Shown in pieces: positions 45,301 through 55,700 of a stretch of DNA of 64,000 nucleotides. Under the pieces are notes generated by a model that saw only the letters and a list, made by a program, of their open reading frames with translations, was not told the origin of the DNA and searched no databases. Where the stretch lies: NCBI RefSeq assembly GCF_016859285.1, contig NC_053420.1, positions 26,475,545 to 26,539,544 of the forward strand. Reading direction: 5' to 3'. The DNA comes from Xiphias gladius. Lineage: Eukaryota > Chordata > Actinopteri > Istiophoriformes > Xiphiidae. The position numbers and the translations under genes are program-made. Within the stretch, counting starts at the first letter, position 1, and each line of letters opens with the position of its first letter.

Positions 45301-47132
45301 TCAGTTTCTCAAATGGTTTCTCTATTAGACAGAAGCCCTGTCTGAGTCTCAAGGACCACATTTAGCTGGAACACCATCTCTAAGAGATTAAACGTCGGTG
45401 CCTCCAAAACTCCTTGTCCCTGTTTTGGCTAGAAGCTGAATAAACAAACTTTTATCAGGGCACACTCTTCATATGGGAACAAACATGGTAAAACACTGAA
45501 CTATTCCTCTCCAAAACAGAATAGGCAGCTCAGCAAAGCTCAATATGGTATTTTTCAACATTAACGTCTCTTTTATAACAAATTGCCTTATTTTGTCAGG
45601 AATCTGGATAGAATTAAAACTATTTCTTCCTCAACTCCGAAAGCTTTCTATTTTGCTGTAGCTACAGTAACGCTTATACATTAGACATAAGAAAATCTCC
45701 CCTCAAGCTAACTAACTGAGCCATAATTTACCAAAGGTGTTAGGTTGATTGACAAGCACGCATACAGCATTTCAATTATTTCCTTTTAACTACAGCAGCT
45801 GTCAAACTGTCATAGTATAGCCTCTTATGAACACATGGATAACTTAAGGCCAAATTCCGGCTGCACTGAAATACCTGAGAGACTATGTTGCCCACAGTTG
45901 ACAAAAAGTCACTATCACTGAAAAATACCAGTCTTTCTCCTCTTCTACATTTAAATTATAATATTTAATAATAATAATTTTATAATGTTGTCATTTTTAA
46001 GAGTCTTGCACTTTGTGACCTATCGTTTAATCAAATGATAATAGCCAGTACAGTAATAGATACACATTTAGCTCCAATAAATCCCCAGAATCCCCATACT
46101 CCTGTTTGAAAGTAGTCAGAAGTAGCACTCTCTGAGAATCTGTACTGAGCAAGTTTGGTGAGCTGCTTAACCAGTGACTGCTCTCATCAGAGAGCGACGG
46201 TATGAATTGTTTGTTCAGATTCTAAAATGACTGACTGCACGTTTACCTCTTGCACTTGTGTAAACAGCCTCTTTTAGGATAGAGGTCACAGCATGTGAAA
46301 CTGACACTGGAGACTGCAGTTCAAATCCTATCTCCCACCAGCAGTTGGTGTTAATTTATTTTAACCTGCTTTACCCGGACCAGAACTGTTATTTGACGTG
46401 AACCAAGTACTTTTTTAAACCTGACCTAACTTTAACTGCTTATTTGCCCTTTTTTCTTTGACCCCCCCCCCTTTTTTTTGCCCCCCAAACCTCATCCATC
46501 AACATCAAAAGAGTGAGAGAGGACTTTATTGTGGGAAAAAAAGTACCTGGAAAAGAAAGTAAGAAACTCATTGAAACAAATTACAGAAATGAGACAAATG
46601 AGAAAACACGTGTAACTGAGTTGTATTCATTTTCTTTTTTCTCTATCCAAAATTTTGCCCCCAGTATATGTCATACTTTACCATTTACCATTTGTGAAAA
46701 TAGCGAACAATAAATGAGGTATAAATCTGGGTGATAGAGCAGCCAAATTTTGTAAATGTTAGACTCTGTAATCATTTTTCAGACAATGCTACCATCAGGC
46801 CAACTATGCAACAGCATCATAAAACCTATGGAGGAGATCTATTGAATGACAGGTATGTAAAATAAAAGCAACAAAAAAGGAGATAAACACACCCAGTATC
46901 ATAAATTTCTTCTGCCACTTGTATTATACTTTTTCTCCGCAATTACAGTAATTTAAATGACTTTGAGTAAAGAACAATGTTAAACTCACATTTTTGCAGC
47001 AGAGACACAGTTGACTGTGTCCTTATTGACCTTCTTTCCCACTTTGCGCTTCCAGGTACCTTTGACTCGCACTAAGCTGAATTCAGTTTTCTTTTCTTTT
47101 GCATGGTTGTCCTCCAGAGGAACCTTTCCCAT
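42347..47132 (-). CDS. eevs: 2-epi-5-epi-valiolone synthase, gadusol pathway (complete CDS, 5 exons)
   Basis: A sugar phosphate cyclase that converts sedoheptulose 7-phosphate to 2-epi-5-epi-valiolone, using NAD+ and a divalent metal. Exons in transcription order: 47132-46990, 44793-44160, 43780-43541, 42944-42692, 42444-42347 (stop TAA). They give 455 residues. Motifs shared with dehydroquinate synthase: AIGGGVCLDIVG (173-184) for NAD, VPTTLL (199-204), DASVGAKTGVN (208-218) with Asp208 and Lys214, Lys223-Asn224, and Glu256-x-x-Lys259. The predicted metal ligands are Glu256, His331 and His347. The DHQS active-site Asn268 and His275 positions are Asp328 and Pro335 here, which points to an EEVS rather than a DHQS. 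The N-terminus (LVRVKGTW) is an animal-type extension. The gene is convergent with mitfa and divergent from MT-Ox. The start codon is the only ATG giving this frame downstream of a TATA box. Confidence 0.95.
43048..43349 (-). mobile_element. Probable solo LTR in eevs intron 3
   Basis: Read on the minus strand, a 302-bp block begins TGTGATG and ends GTAACA. It contains a TATA box (TATAAAT, 43193-43199) and, about 80 bp downstream, a polyadenylation signal AATAAA (43108-43113), the usual U3-R layout of a long terminal repeat. It lies between eevs exons 3 and 4 in the same orientation as eevs. No gag or pol sequence is nearby. I see no matching target duplication at these edges, so the exact ends, and the call, are tentative. 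Confidence 0.45.
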
Positions 47133-47208
47133 TCTTGCTGTGATGAATGCAGGTTATAGATGTGAACAGAGGTTCTCACAGTCTTAATGAGTGTCCCTTT
47201 TGAGGAGT

Positions 47209-47216
47209 CTTATATA
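47209..47216 (-). promoter_or_regulatory. eevs: TATA box of eevs
   Basis: On the minus strand CTATATAAG lies 77 nt before the eevs start codon, so transcription should begin near 47,180 with a 5' UTR of about 50 nt. No in-frame upstream ATG disturbs the start. Position and spacing are seen directly; use of the box is inferred. Confidence 0.6.
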
Positions 47217-47277
47217 GAGTATTGTATTTAGAGGATGCCCCTGAGAAAAGGGAGGAGCATTTTCTTACCGTAAGCTT

Positions 47278-47295
47278 CACATGTTACCACATGTG
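47278..47295 (-). promoter_or_regulatory. eevs: Paired CACATG/CATGTG E-boxes upstream of eevs
   Basis: TCACATG (box at 47278-47283) and the palindrome-like CACATGTG (47288-47295) lie about 60-85 bp upstream of the eevs TATA box, ten bases apart centre to centre. CATGTG is the M-box type E-box bound by MITF/TFE proteins, and a 5' T flank (TCACATG) is the preferred context. USF or other bHLH factors would also fit. That MITFa regulates its neighbour is a hypothesis. Confidence 0.4.
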
Positions 47296-50200
47296 TTATT
47301 TCCGTTATACAATTTTTGGAAGCGTTGGGTAACAACTGTTCTGCAGGTAGAAAAAAATGCCACTTTTTTGATAGAAAAGCTTGGCTTTACTGAAGCGCAT
47401 AAAATGTCAGTCATGAAATGAAGATAAATGTGGTTACAGTGGAAAAGAGAATAACACAACATTCTCATTTTGCAAATTAAATTTACATAAGGGAAAAAAG
47501 TCTTTAACTTGAGACACAATATTTGGAGACATGAAGGAGACCCCTTGATCCACATGTAACTACACATTTTCAAAGGTTGCTAGATGATGACATTAGAAAA
47601 AATAAGGATTCTGAAAGTGGAATTTGACAAAGTAACATTATACATTCATCAACTACCAGTATTTGTAGCATTTATATGCTGTTGCTGTTTGGTGAAAGTA
47701 TTTTTAAGCTTCAAAATTTCAGGTTTGGCATGAGTAATGATGAACAGCCTTGCTGAAATATTGACAACTATTTTCCAACCGGTCTGACTGGGGTTCTTCA
47801 GCCTGCAGTGTAATCATCAAGGTGTGGAACATAATGTGAAAACTATAATTATGAGATTTGCAGTTGGTATGTGGTTAGGTTTTTTTTTGGTGAAAAAAAT
47901 ACAGATATCACCAGACTTGTCCTGTAAATTGAACTTGTGGTTTCGTCGAAACCAAGCTGCTGCGTCCTGTAGAAACACTTAAATGCCACGTGGCATCACT
48001 ATATTGGATGTTTAACTTGCTGTGCTCAGGGTTTAACCCTGAGGAGTTTCTAAACAAACCAACTCATCAACTCATTTATGCGCAAAAACACAGTCTGTGT
48101 ATCCTTATGGGCTTACAAACGTGTCGAATGCATTTCTTTCCTCATAAAACAGTTGCAAAGCTGATTTGTTTGTCCCTTTTAAATCCTGCATCTTTCACGT
48201 GGACGCTGGCTAGCTTGCAGGCTTCTTCTTCCTTACCTGTGCGGGTGCATTGCTACATTTTTTGGTGTTTTACAACAACCAACTTTCAATCAGTGGAGTA
48301 ATGTGAAACCTACAGCAGGAATGTGACTCAGGTCATCACATCCCTGAGTACAAAGAAAATGGGGCCCCTCCTGTTCAAAAAATTGCTCCATAGCGCTGCT
48401 ACTGGCCAAAAACTACACGAGGTTCCTTTTGTGTCACAGACTTCATTATACAGGCAGATTTCATTTTCATTTCATCATTTTTTTAATTATTAAAAATTTG
48501 AATCATTCAACATGTGTGGTCCTATGAAGGCAACACTATCATGTGCATCAGACTAATAAAAATGTATGATTACATATGAAAAGGCGTCAAAGTGCCATAG
48601 TTTGAAAAAGGGAAATTGAAATGACCAACAAAGACCTGAGGATACGCTATCAATCTGTCATTGCTGGCAGGTGAGCCATGTGAACAGGTGAGTCACCTGA
48701 GACAATCATTCAGGCATATCTAATTACAGATCATTTTAAAACTAGTTTTCAATGCATGTTCCATTGAAGCATTTAATTTTGCAGACTATTGGTAGTGCAG
48801 TAGATTGTAAGGAGACAGAGATACTATTATAGGGCCAAAAAAGTACAGTCTGGTAAAAAATGAAAAGTGTAAGTAACATAGATATATATGTATATTTGTA
48901 ATAATCAAAAGTGCAACAAGACTATGGATGATAAAACGATGTATATTATTCCAGTGGCATTTTTTAATTCTTTCCTGGGCATTTATGGTCAGTAAACTGG
49001 AATATCAGAACTCTAAAATCACTTTACTGAATACCATTTTCCAAGAAGAAACGGACACTCGGTGTTACGCAGTGTTTCTCTGAATCACCAGTGAGGGTTT
49101 TTATAACTTTGTCATACACCCAGTTTAGCTGCAGCTTTGCTGGGGTCCAGCTGAGCTCTGAGCTCTTTGCTCGACACAGTCAGGTCCAACTTAGCACTAT
49201 GTTACTTTTGAAAGAAGAAATAACGTGTGCTTTTTCTTACCCATGAGAAGTTGAATTCGTAAGAAATAAAACAGACCCTTGCTCAATTTTAATACACCCA
49301 GAGTTTTTGCTGCCACAGCATTGGTTCCTCTGGTTTGATCAGTAGCTTTAAGTGACTGCCAATCTTAGCAGACTTTCCCACGTAACTGACATTACGTCAT
49401 GTTTTAGCGGTTAGCAGTATTCTGTAATTGTCTCAGTCAGCCACAAAACTTACATAGTCTCGCTTTAAACTCCTGAAAGTTCTGGTTTAGCTAAACTCGT
49501 TCTAAACTATGCTAACTGACACAGGAACAGCCCCATACAATTTATGTTTGAGACAAATGTCACCTTTGTTGTAAGTAATCGTGTTTACAAAACTTCATTT
49601 ACTTTGTGATATGGACCAGTGAAGGTTTGCAGAGGAAATTATTTTCATCTACTGGCATACTGGTGTTGGAAATTTCCAGGACAAACACAAGCTGCTGAAG
49701 CTGACCAATCGCATATCTTGAGGTCCCCATGTGGTGTCGGCCGAGCCCCCACTTGTATTTATAGTATAAAAGGATAAATTCGGCTCATCTCACACACAGA
49801 CAGACCACCACATTCACACCTATGGGCAATGTAAAGCCGCCAGCTGGGCCCATGTATTCCTGCTGTGGAAGAACACCATCCCCGGTGGCCGGCGCCTTCG
49901 AACCAAGGACATTCTTGCCAGGAGGCAATAGCGCTAACCACTGAGCCACTGTCAAAAAAACAGAAACATTTTTTTGTTGTTTGTTCAGTCATTTGATTCA
50001 ATGTTGATATCAAAATTACTGATCAGTAGAGGCTGAATGTAAAGACACGGCTACTTTCTGAAGCTCTTCTCATCATTATAATGTGATCATCGACTCTGTT
50101 ATTTGACTATAAAACAGCCTGACACTTTATGAACATGCCTTCTGTTCCAACCATTGGGTTCACTGATGCTGCGTTCCGCATCGTACCGTTTTTGTTTTGG

Positions 50201-52317
50201 TCTCTGGGACTTCATGTCGGGTACAAAGTCAGTGCGCCAGTGCTCGGTGCAAACATTTGGTGCAGCTTCCAGTTTAATGATACGTACTGGAAGGATGCTG
50301 ATAACAAGTAATAGAGGAATTAAAAACAACTCTCTCACCCAGTATAGTGAGACTGATAAGGGGAAGAAGGCCATCAAATGTTTGATGTCACAGTCTATTC
50401 CTTATCCTCTCCAGACATCCCTCACCTCCCTTCTTAGGGATATCTCTGGTGAGCAGAGGTCAAAGTCTTCAGTAAGCCTCCTACTCTGACTGCTAAGATG
50501 CTCTTTGGAAAAAGGAATCATTTAACTAATAATATTCATACGTACGGCAGTCAATTTTCAGAGTCCAAAATGATAAACTTGATTTGATTCATTTTAACCA
50601 TTAAATATAACACATACAGAACAATTTTAAATATAACATAACCTCATAGATATGAAGGTCTGTTGAGCTGAAGAAGAAATGAGACAACAGTCTCAGAATC
50701 TTGGGGGTTAGAAATCATTTTGAGTTTCATCGCTTTTGGCTGGATATAACTCGTGTACCAGTGCTTAGTGTGTCAGGGGGGTAGCTGCTGTCAACACAGG
50801 GGGGCTGGACCCAAATGCAGACTCCCAGACAGGTGGATTTAGTGAAGATACTTTTATAATCCGAATCACAGGCTCGCAGGCGGACGAGGTGAAGAAGATG
50901 GCAGACAGGAACACAAGATCAGGCAAGAGGTTACAAAGCAGGTAGCAGGAACACTACGAAAGAGAACGGGAACTGAAAAAGCGCTCTCTCAGACCCACCG
51001 TGAGATTGCAGAACAAGGCCACCGAATGTCTCATGCCACTGTTTATTTCTCCCCACCTCCTCGGGAATGTTGTACAATGTTCTAGATGTCGGCTGGCTAA
51101 AGCTAATCAATATTTTTTTTAATAACAATAGATCAAATGACGTGCAATATAAAAGGGGTCGCTCCAAGCGACAAGCCCGACTGCAGTCTCGCATCAACTA
51201 TTCTGGATTGCTGCTTTAGTTTTCAGTCCTGCCGTTGTAAGCGAAACAAAGTTTTGATAGACTGACTGTAAGCCACTTGACCTGCACAGGACAGAACAGA
51301 AAGGCGAAGTTAGCGACCGGCTGGTAGCATAGCTAAAAGGGGAGTGAATGCTCAACTTTCATTTTGTCATACAGAACAATGAAAGGATGATGGCTAATGC
51401 AACACTTGTGCTGTATCCTGGATGTGCAAATAAGCAGCTGTTTTCTATCGTATGACTTAGCTTTTGATGTTGGCAGGGAATCACAGATGGAGCTAATTAA
51501 ATAAACAATTGGTCTGTTCCATTTAGATGTCCCGGTAAACCATGCCAGAGAGACAGCATGCATGATGCACGCTCCGGAAACCGTACCTATTCACTACACA
51601 TATATCTACAATATAGCTACATAGAAATACATCACTGCTAGTGAACCCTGTCTTCTGCATTTGTCCACAAGTTTTCCTTCCCATCACACCCTCTGTCCTC
51701 TCTTGCTATGCACCTAGAATGATCTTCCTGCACGCCTGATCCATCCCCGGCAACCTTCTGCGGCTACAGGATGTCCAGACATCCAGCACTCACTGTGTCC
51801 ATGTGTTCGTCCAGTGAGCGACGCCCGATCATGCCACCTCAAAGAGTAGAGGAGTTCCTCTGTGGAGCTGAGGAATTAAGAGAGTAAGGTGGAGCGAAAA
51901 GTGACACCAGGCTCGGATGGGCCGTGAACCACTCTGCGACTGGGAGGGAACGCCACATCGCCCCGTACAATTATAAAACATTCTGGATTCGGCCTCGCCT
52001 GCGAGCCTTACCTCACCTGGCACCTCTCTGTCATAGAGGTCATCACAGAATGAACAACGGAGTGTGACTACACAGAGTTTTGGTGGTGGTTGAGTTTGCG
52101 TTAGAAAACAGGTCATGTTGAAGAATTGAAGAACTTTGAAAGACGTGGTCACTGAAGGCATTTTGTGTCACAGCAATGAAAAGTGAGCCACAGTTTAGGC
52201 AGCGCTGACCTCTGTCTTGACAAATTTAAAAGTGACACACACAGCCTGAATTTTTCATGGACAAGAGGCTGATGTCCAAAGGGGTCTTCCTCCCCCGTAT
52301 CTCCTCCATTTCCCATC
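47296..52317. other. Divergent intergenic region between eevs and MT-Ox
   Basis: About 5 kb with no gene. It holds a LINE-like tail (49.80-49.95 kb), and a repeat-like segment starting GGACCCAAATGCAGACTC near 50,810 and running to about 50,960. A block around 49,050-49,470 has repeat-like composition (CGGACACTCGGTGTTACGC). The remainder is unique-looking. As the only DNA shared by both divergent genes it is the natural place for common control elements. Confidence 0.5.
49800..49950 (+). repeat. LINE-like 3'-end repeat fragment between eevs and MT-Ox
   Basis: CTTCGAACCAAGGACATTCT and AGCGCTAACCACTGAGCCAC match the tail common to fish LINE-derived repeats (left strand order: CACACCTATGGGCAATGTAA first). 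It is short, with no open frame of a reverse transcriptase. The class assignment is from memory of similar tails and is tentative. Confidence 0.4.
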
Positions 52318-52745
52318 TATAAATACGACACAGGTGCGACCCAGCCCAGGCCCCCCCCAGCCAACGGGGCCCGTACCGTGGCTCACAGGACACCAAACAA
52401 ACAAGCAAGCAAACAAACAACTCCCAACATTCATTCCGACTCTCCCTGGATAGCCGCACGTGGAATTTGGAAACCCCGTCTGCAAGTGCGCCCGTGGACC
52501 TCGCGGGTTTTTTGTTGTTGTCTGTCTGACGGGAGGCTCTTGCGGACTGGACGCGGACACATGCTGCGAGCGCCGTTGGATAACGAGCGTTCCTCGCGTG
52601 TTGTGCAAGCCGCCGGTCACTCCCCTCACCCAATGATTTGCATAGTTTCAGTGATATAACAGTCGCTCCACCGCCACGCTCACGAGTGCTCCTGCCGTGG
52701 CTGACAGCCGCCGAAGTTCGTCACGCCCATAAAACGCGCACCATG
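52318..52745 (+). promoter_or_regulatory. MT-Ox: GC-rich 5' region of MT-Ox with CCAAT, octamer and TATA-like motifs
   Basis: CpG-rich sequence from about 52,420 runs through the first exon to about 52,950. It holds CCAAT (52630-52634) next to a perfect octamer ATTTGCAT (52636-52643), about 100 bp before the ATG, and a distant TATAAATA at 52318-52325. A CpG-rich start without a close TATA suggests dispersed initiation. POU-factor control through the octamer would suit egg or early-embryo expression, where gadusol is abundant, but that is inference. Confidence 0.4.
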
Positions 52746-55700
52746 CCGGCCGAAAAAGGTAAGCTCGTTGCCTAATTTCTGTGCCGCCGCGGCGGGGTCG
52801 TAATATCACAAGACCCCAGCTCGTATCATAAGCTGTGAGCAGACTCCGCTGGGGTCCAGTGTGTGTCCGCGCCTCGTTTATCAGGTTGAATGCATGGTAC
52901 CGCCGGCGGCCAGCTTTCCACGCTGGCGCCCGTTGTCTGGCTCGTCGCCTCGTGAAAAAACAACTGCGTGAAATGACATATACCTAATCCACAGTTACTA
53001 TACATAAGTATTATATGTGTGTGTGTGTACATATATATATATATATGTATTCTATTAAGTGCCAATACCGCAGTGTAAAAAAAGACACTACAGGTAAAAG
53101 TTCGATCCAAAATCCAACGTAAGTAAAAGCAGCCTACTGAAGTATTAACAACCTAACAGCAACACTCAAAGTCTGGAAGAATAAAAGTTCTCATTCTGCA
53201 GAAAAACGTCCCCTGTAACTGACGTATTATTAGATATTACATTGGGAAATTGTTCATTCTGATGCCTCAATGTGTGAAGACCATGTTACTGTTGTGGCTG
53301 GTCCGGTAGGAGCTTTTTTTTTTTTTTTTTTTTTTAACGACTTAATTTACATTGAAATTGTTTGTTTAGTACGGTGGTTTCCCAACCTAGGGGTCACGCC
53401 CCTGTACCTGGTCTGAAGGGGTCATGAGATGATAAACGGGAGAGAAAATATTAAAAAAAAAAAAATCTAAGTTCTGCTGCACACGTTTGTATTCATTTTC
53501 TCTAACCTTTGATTTTTCTCTTTCATTTTTTGGTCAAGTATCAGATAATTGTTCCTCCTTGGGCCCCAAACAGTAGTCTGAGGGGAAATGTCTCTCAGGT
53601 GGAACTGCTCACAACTCATAGACATCTAGAAACATCAGTAAGGGGCCCCAGTTAAACACTGCGTTTTCGTAAGAGGTCACAAGTCAAAAAGATTGGGAAC
53701 GGCTGGTTTAATCATTTAACAATGTATTGTATTTTGTAAAATCATCACACGTTTTAATGTAAAATCTTAATCTGTAAAGTAACTAGTAACTACAGCTTTC
53801 AAAAAAATGTAGTTGAGTAAAAAGTACAACATTTCCCTCTGAAATGTAGTGGATCAGAAATATAAAGTAGCATGGAATGAAGATATGCAAGTAAAGTACA
53901 AGTGGCTCCACACTGTAATTAATTACAGTGCTTTAATCACTTGACAGTTATTTTAGTTATTTAATTAACTCAAACTGTTTAGAAAATTGCATTTTATTTT
54001 TAATTGACTTGAATATTGCTTAAATGGAAAATCACGTTACCTTGTTTGTATTGCATTTTAATTTTCAAATTCAAACTAACATTTGAATCTTGTCCACTGT
54101 ACACCAGGGTTCCGGCTTTGAAAATTACACGTCAAACAGCTTTTCCATTTTCAATTCAACAGGGTCATAGAACGCCCATGCGAGTATGTGAAAATGGAAA
54201 TTGGATTTGTTTCATTTTCATTTTTACTCAAATAACACGTGGAAAATTATAATGCAGTTGGAATTACATTTTAGTTTTCAAGTTTATCATTTTAAGTTAA
54301 ATTAGTACAATTAATAGAATAATTGAGAAAATAATCTGCAGATCACCGGATACCGAACATAATTTATTAATTTATCATTTCAGCCCTACATCATATTGCC
54401 TGGAGAAGGTATGATTAGTACAGAGAGCAGACTGATGACTGTAATGGAAATCTTGTGAGCTACTTGTGATGGCAGAAGCTTCAGGAGACCCAGATGTCTC
54501 ATGCCGAAGCATTTACTGATTCTCGATTGAGGAGAATAGAGATGATCACTGTAGTCTGCCACCCAATTCTGAAGGTTATCTACCTTGCAGGGCGTATTTA
54601 AACCCATACAAAACCCACACAAAACTTACTACATGTCCGAAGAGGGATATTCTTCACAGGACCGCAGCACCTATCCATCCACGTGTGAAGATTCCATTGG
54701 GTAAACAGTAAATCACATTCACTTCAGTCACATATATGTCATGTAGTACCAACAGACCGGTGGCAAATTAATGGTAAAACCAACATCAAGTGTCTTACTA
54801 AGGTGCTGGGCCACCACGAACGGCCAGAACAGCTTCAGTGCACCTTGGCATTCATTCTCCCAGTCTCAGGAATTCTACCTAAGGGATGGACACCATTCTC
54901 CCAAAATATATTTCCTCATTTGGCGTTTTGACGACGGTGGTGGAGAGCGCTGTCTCACACGTTGGTCAAAAATCTCCGAAAGGTGTTCAACTGGGTTGAG
55001 ATCATGTGACTGCGAAGGCCACAGCATATGATCCACATCATTTTCATACTCATCAAACCATTCGGTGACCTGTCGGGCCCTATGGGTGGGAGCATTGTCA
55101 TCCTGTTTCCCCCCTAATTTTTCAGGTTTTTCCTTTAAGTTGTCCCTCGTCTGTATGTCCTCCCACGGGAAAACTGTGTATCTCGTGACCCTGGAGGGCA
55201 CCCGTATTATGACTGTTAACTCCTTCAACCGGAGACTTGGTCCATCATATCTTTACGACCTTGGTTGTTATGGCAACTGCCGTTGGGTACTGGGCCAGCT
55301 TGACTTTATCACTGTCTTCACAGCTATCTTTGAGACACACAATGAACTACTGCTTGTAAGGCTTACTTCCAAGTTACCTCAAGACCGAAAGGAGGGAAAA
55401 TTCCATCTCAATTGCTAAACTAAAATAATTCTCTGCTCTTCCCCCAGTTCCCGACACCCCGATGGAGATCCTTGTGGAGATCCTAAAAAAAGCCAATGAG
55501 ATAGCTGCATCAAGTGCTAATGTCCCAGAGGAGTTAACAAGTCACTTGCAGAAGGCTCTGGACATAGCCAGCGGCCTGGATGACTACCTGGAGAAAATGA
55601 CCACACAGGAAAGCGAACCTCTGGCAGAGCTCTATGAGTATGTCCTAGCTTTGAATACGCAACCACCCAAAGCTCAGAATAAGAATAATGAGGTAACTGT

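Noticed and set aside
42347..47132. eevs as bacterial contamination or a recent bacterial transfer, because it resembles dehydroquinate synthase
   Set aside because: It has four GT-AG introns, a vertebrate-type promoter, local base composition and expected neighbours.
52226..52633. Overlapping minus-strand frames of 124 and 135 codons before MT-Ox
   Set aside because: They overlap the GC-rich MT-Ox promoter in two frames, resemble no known protein, and fit compositional bias.
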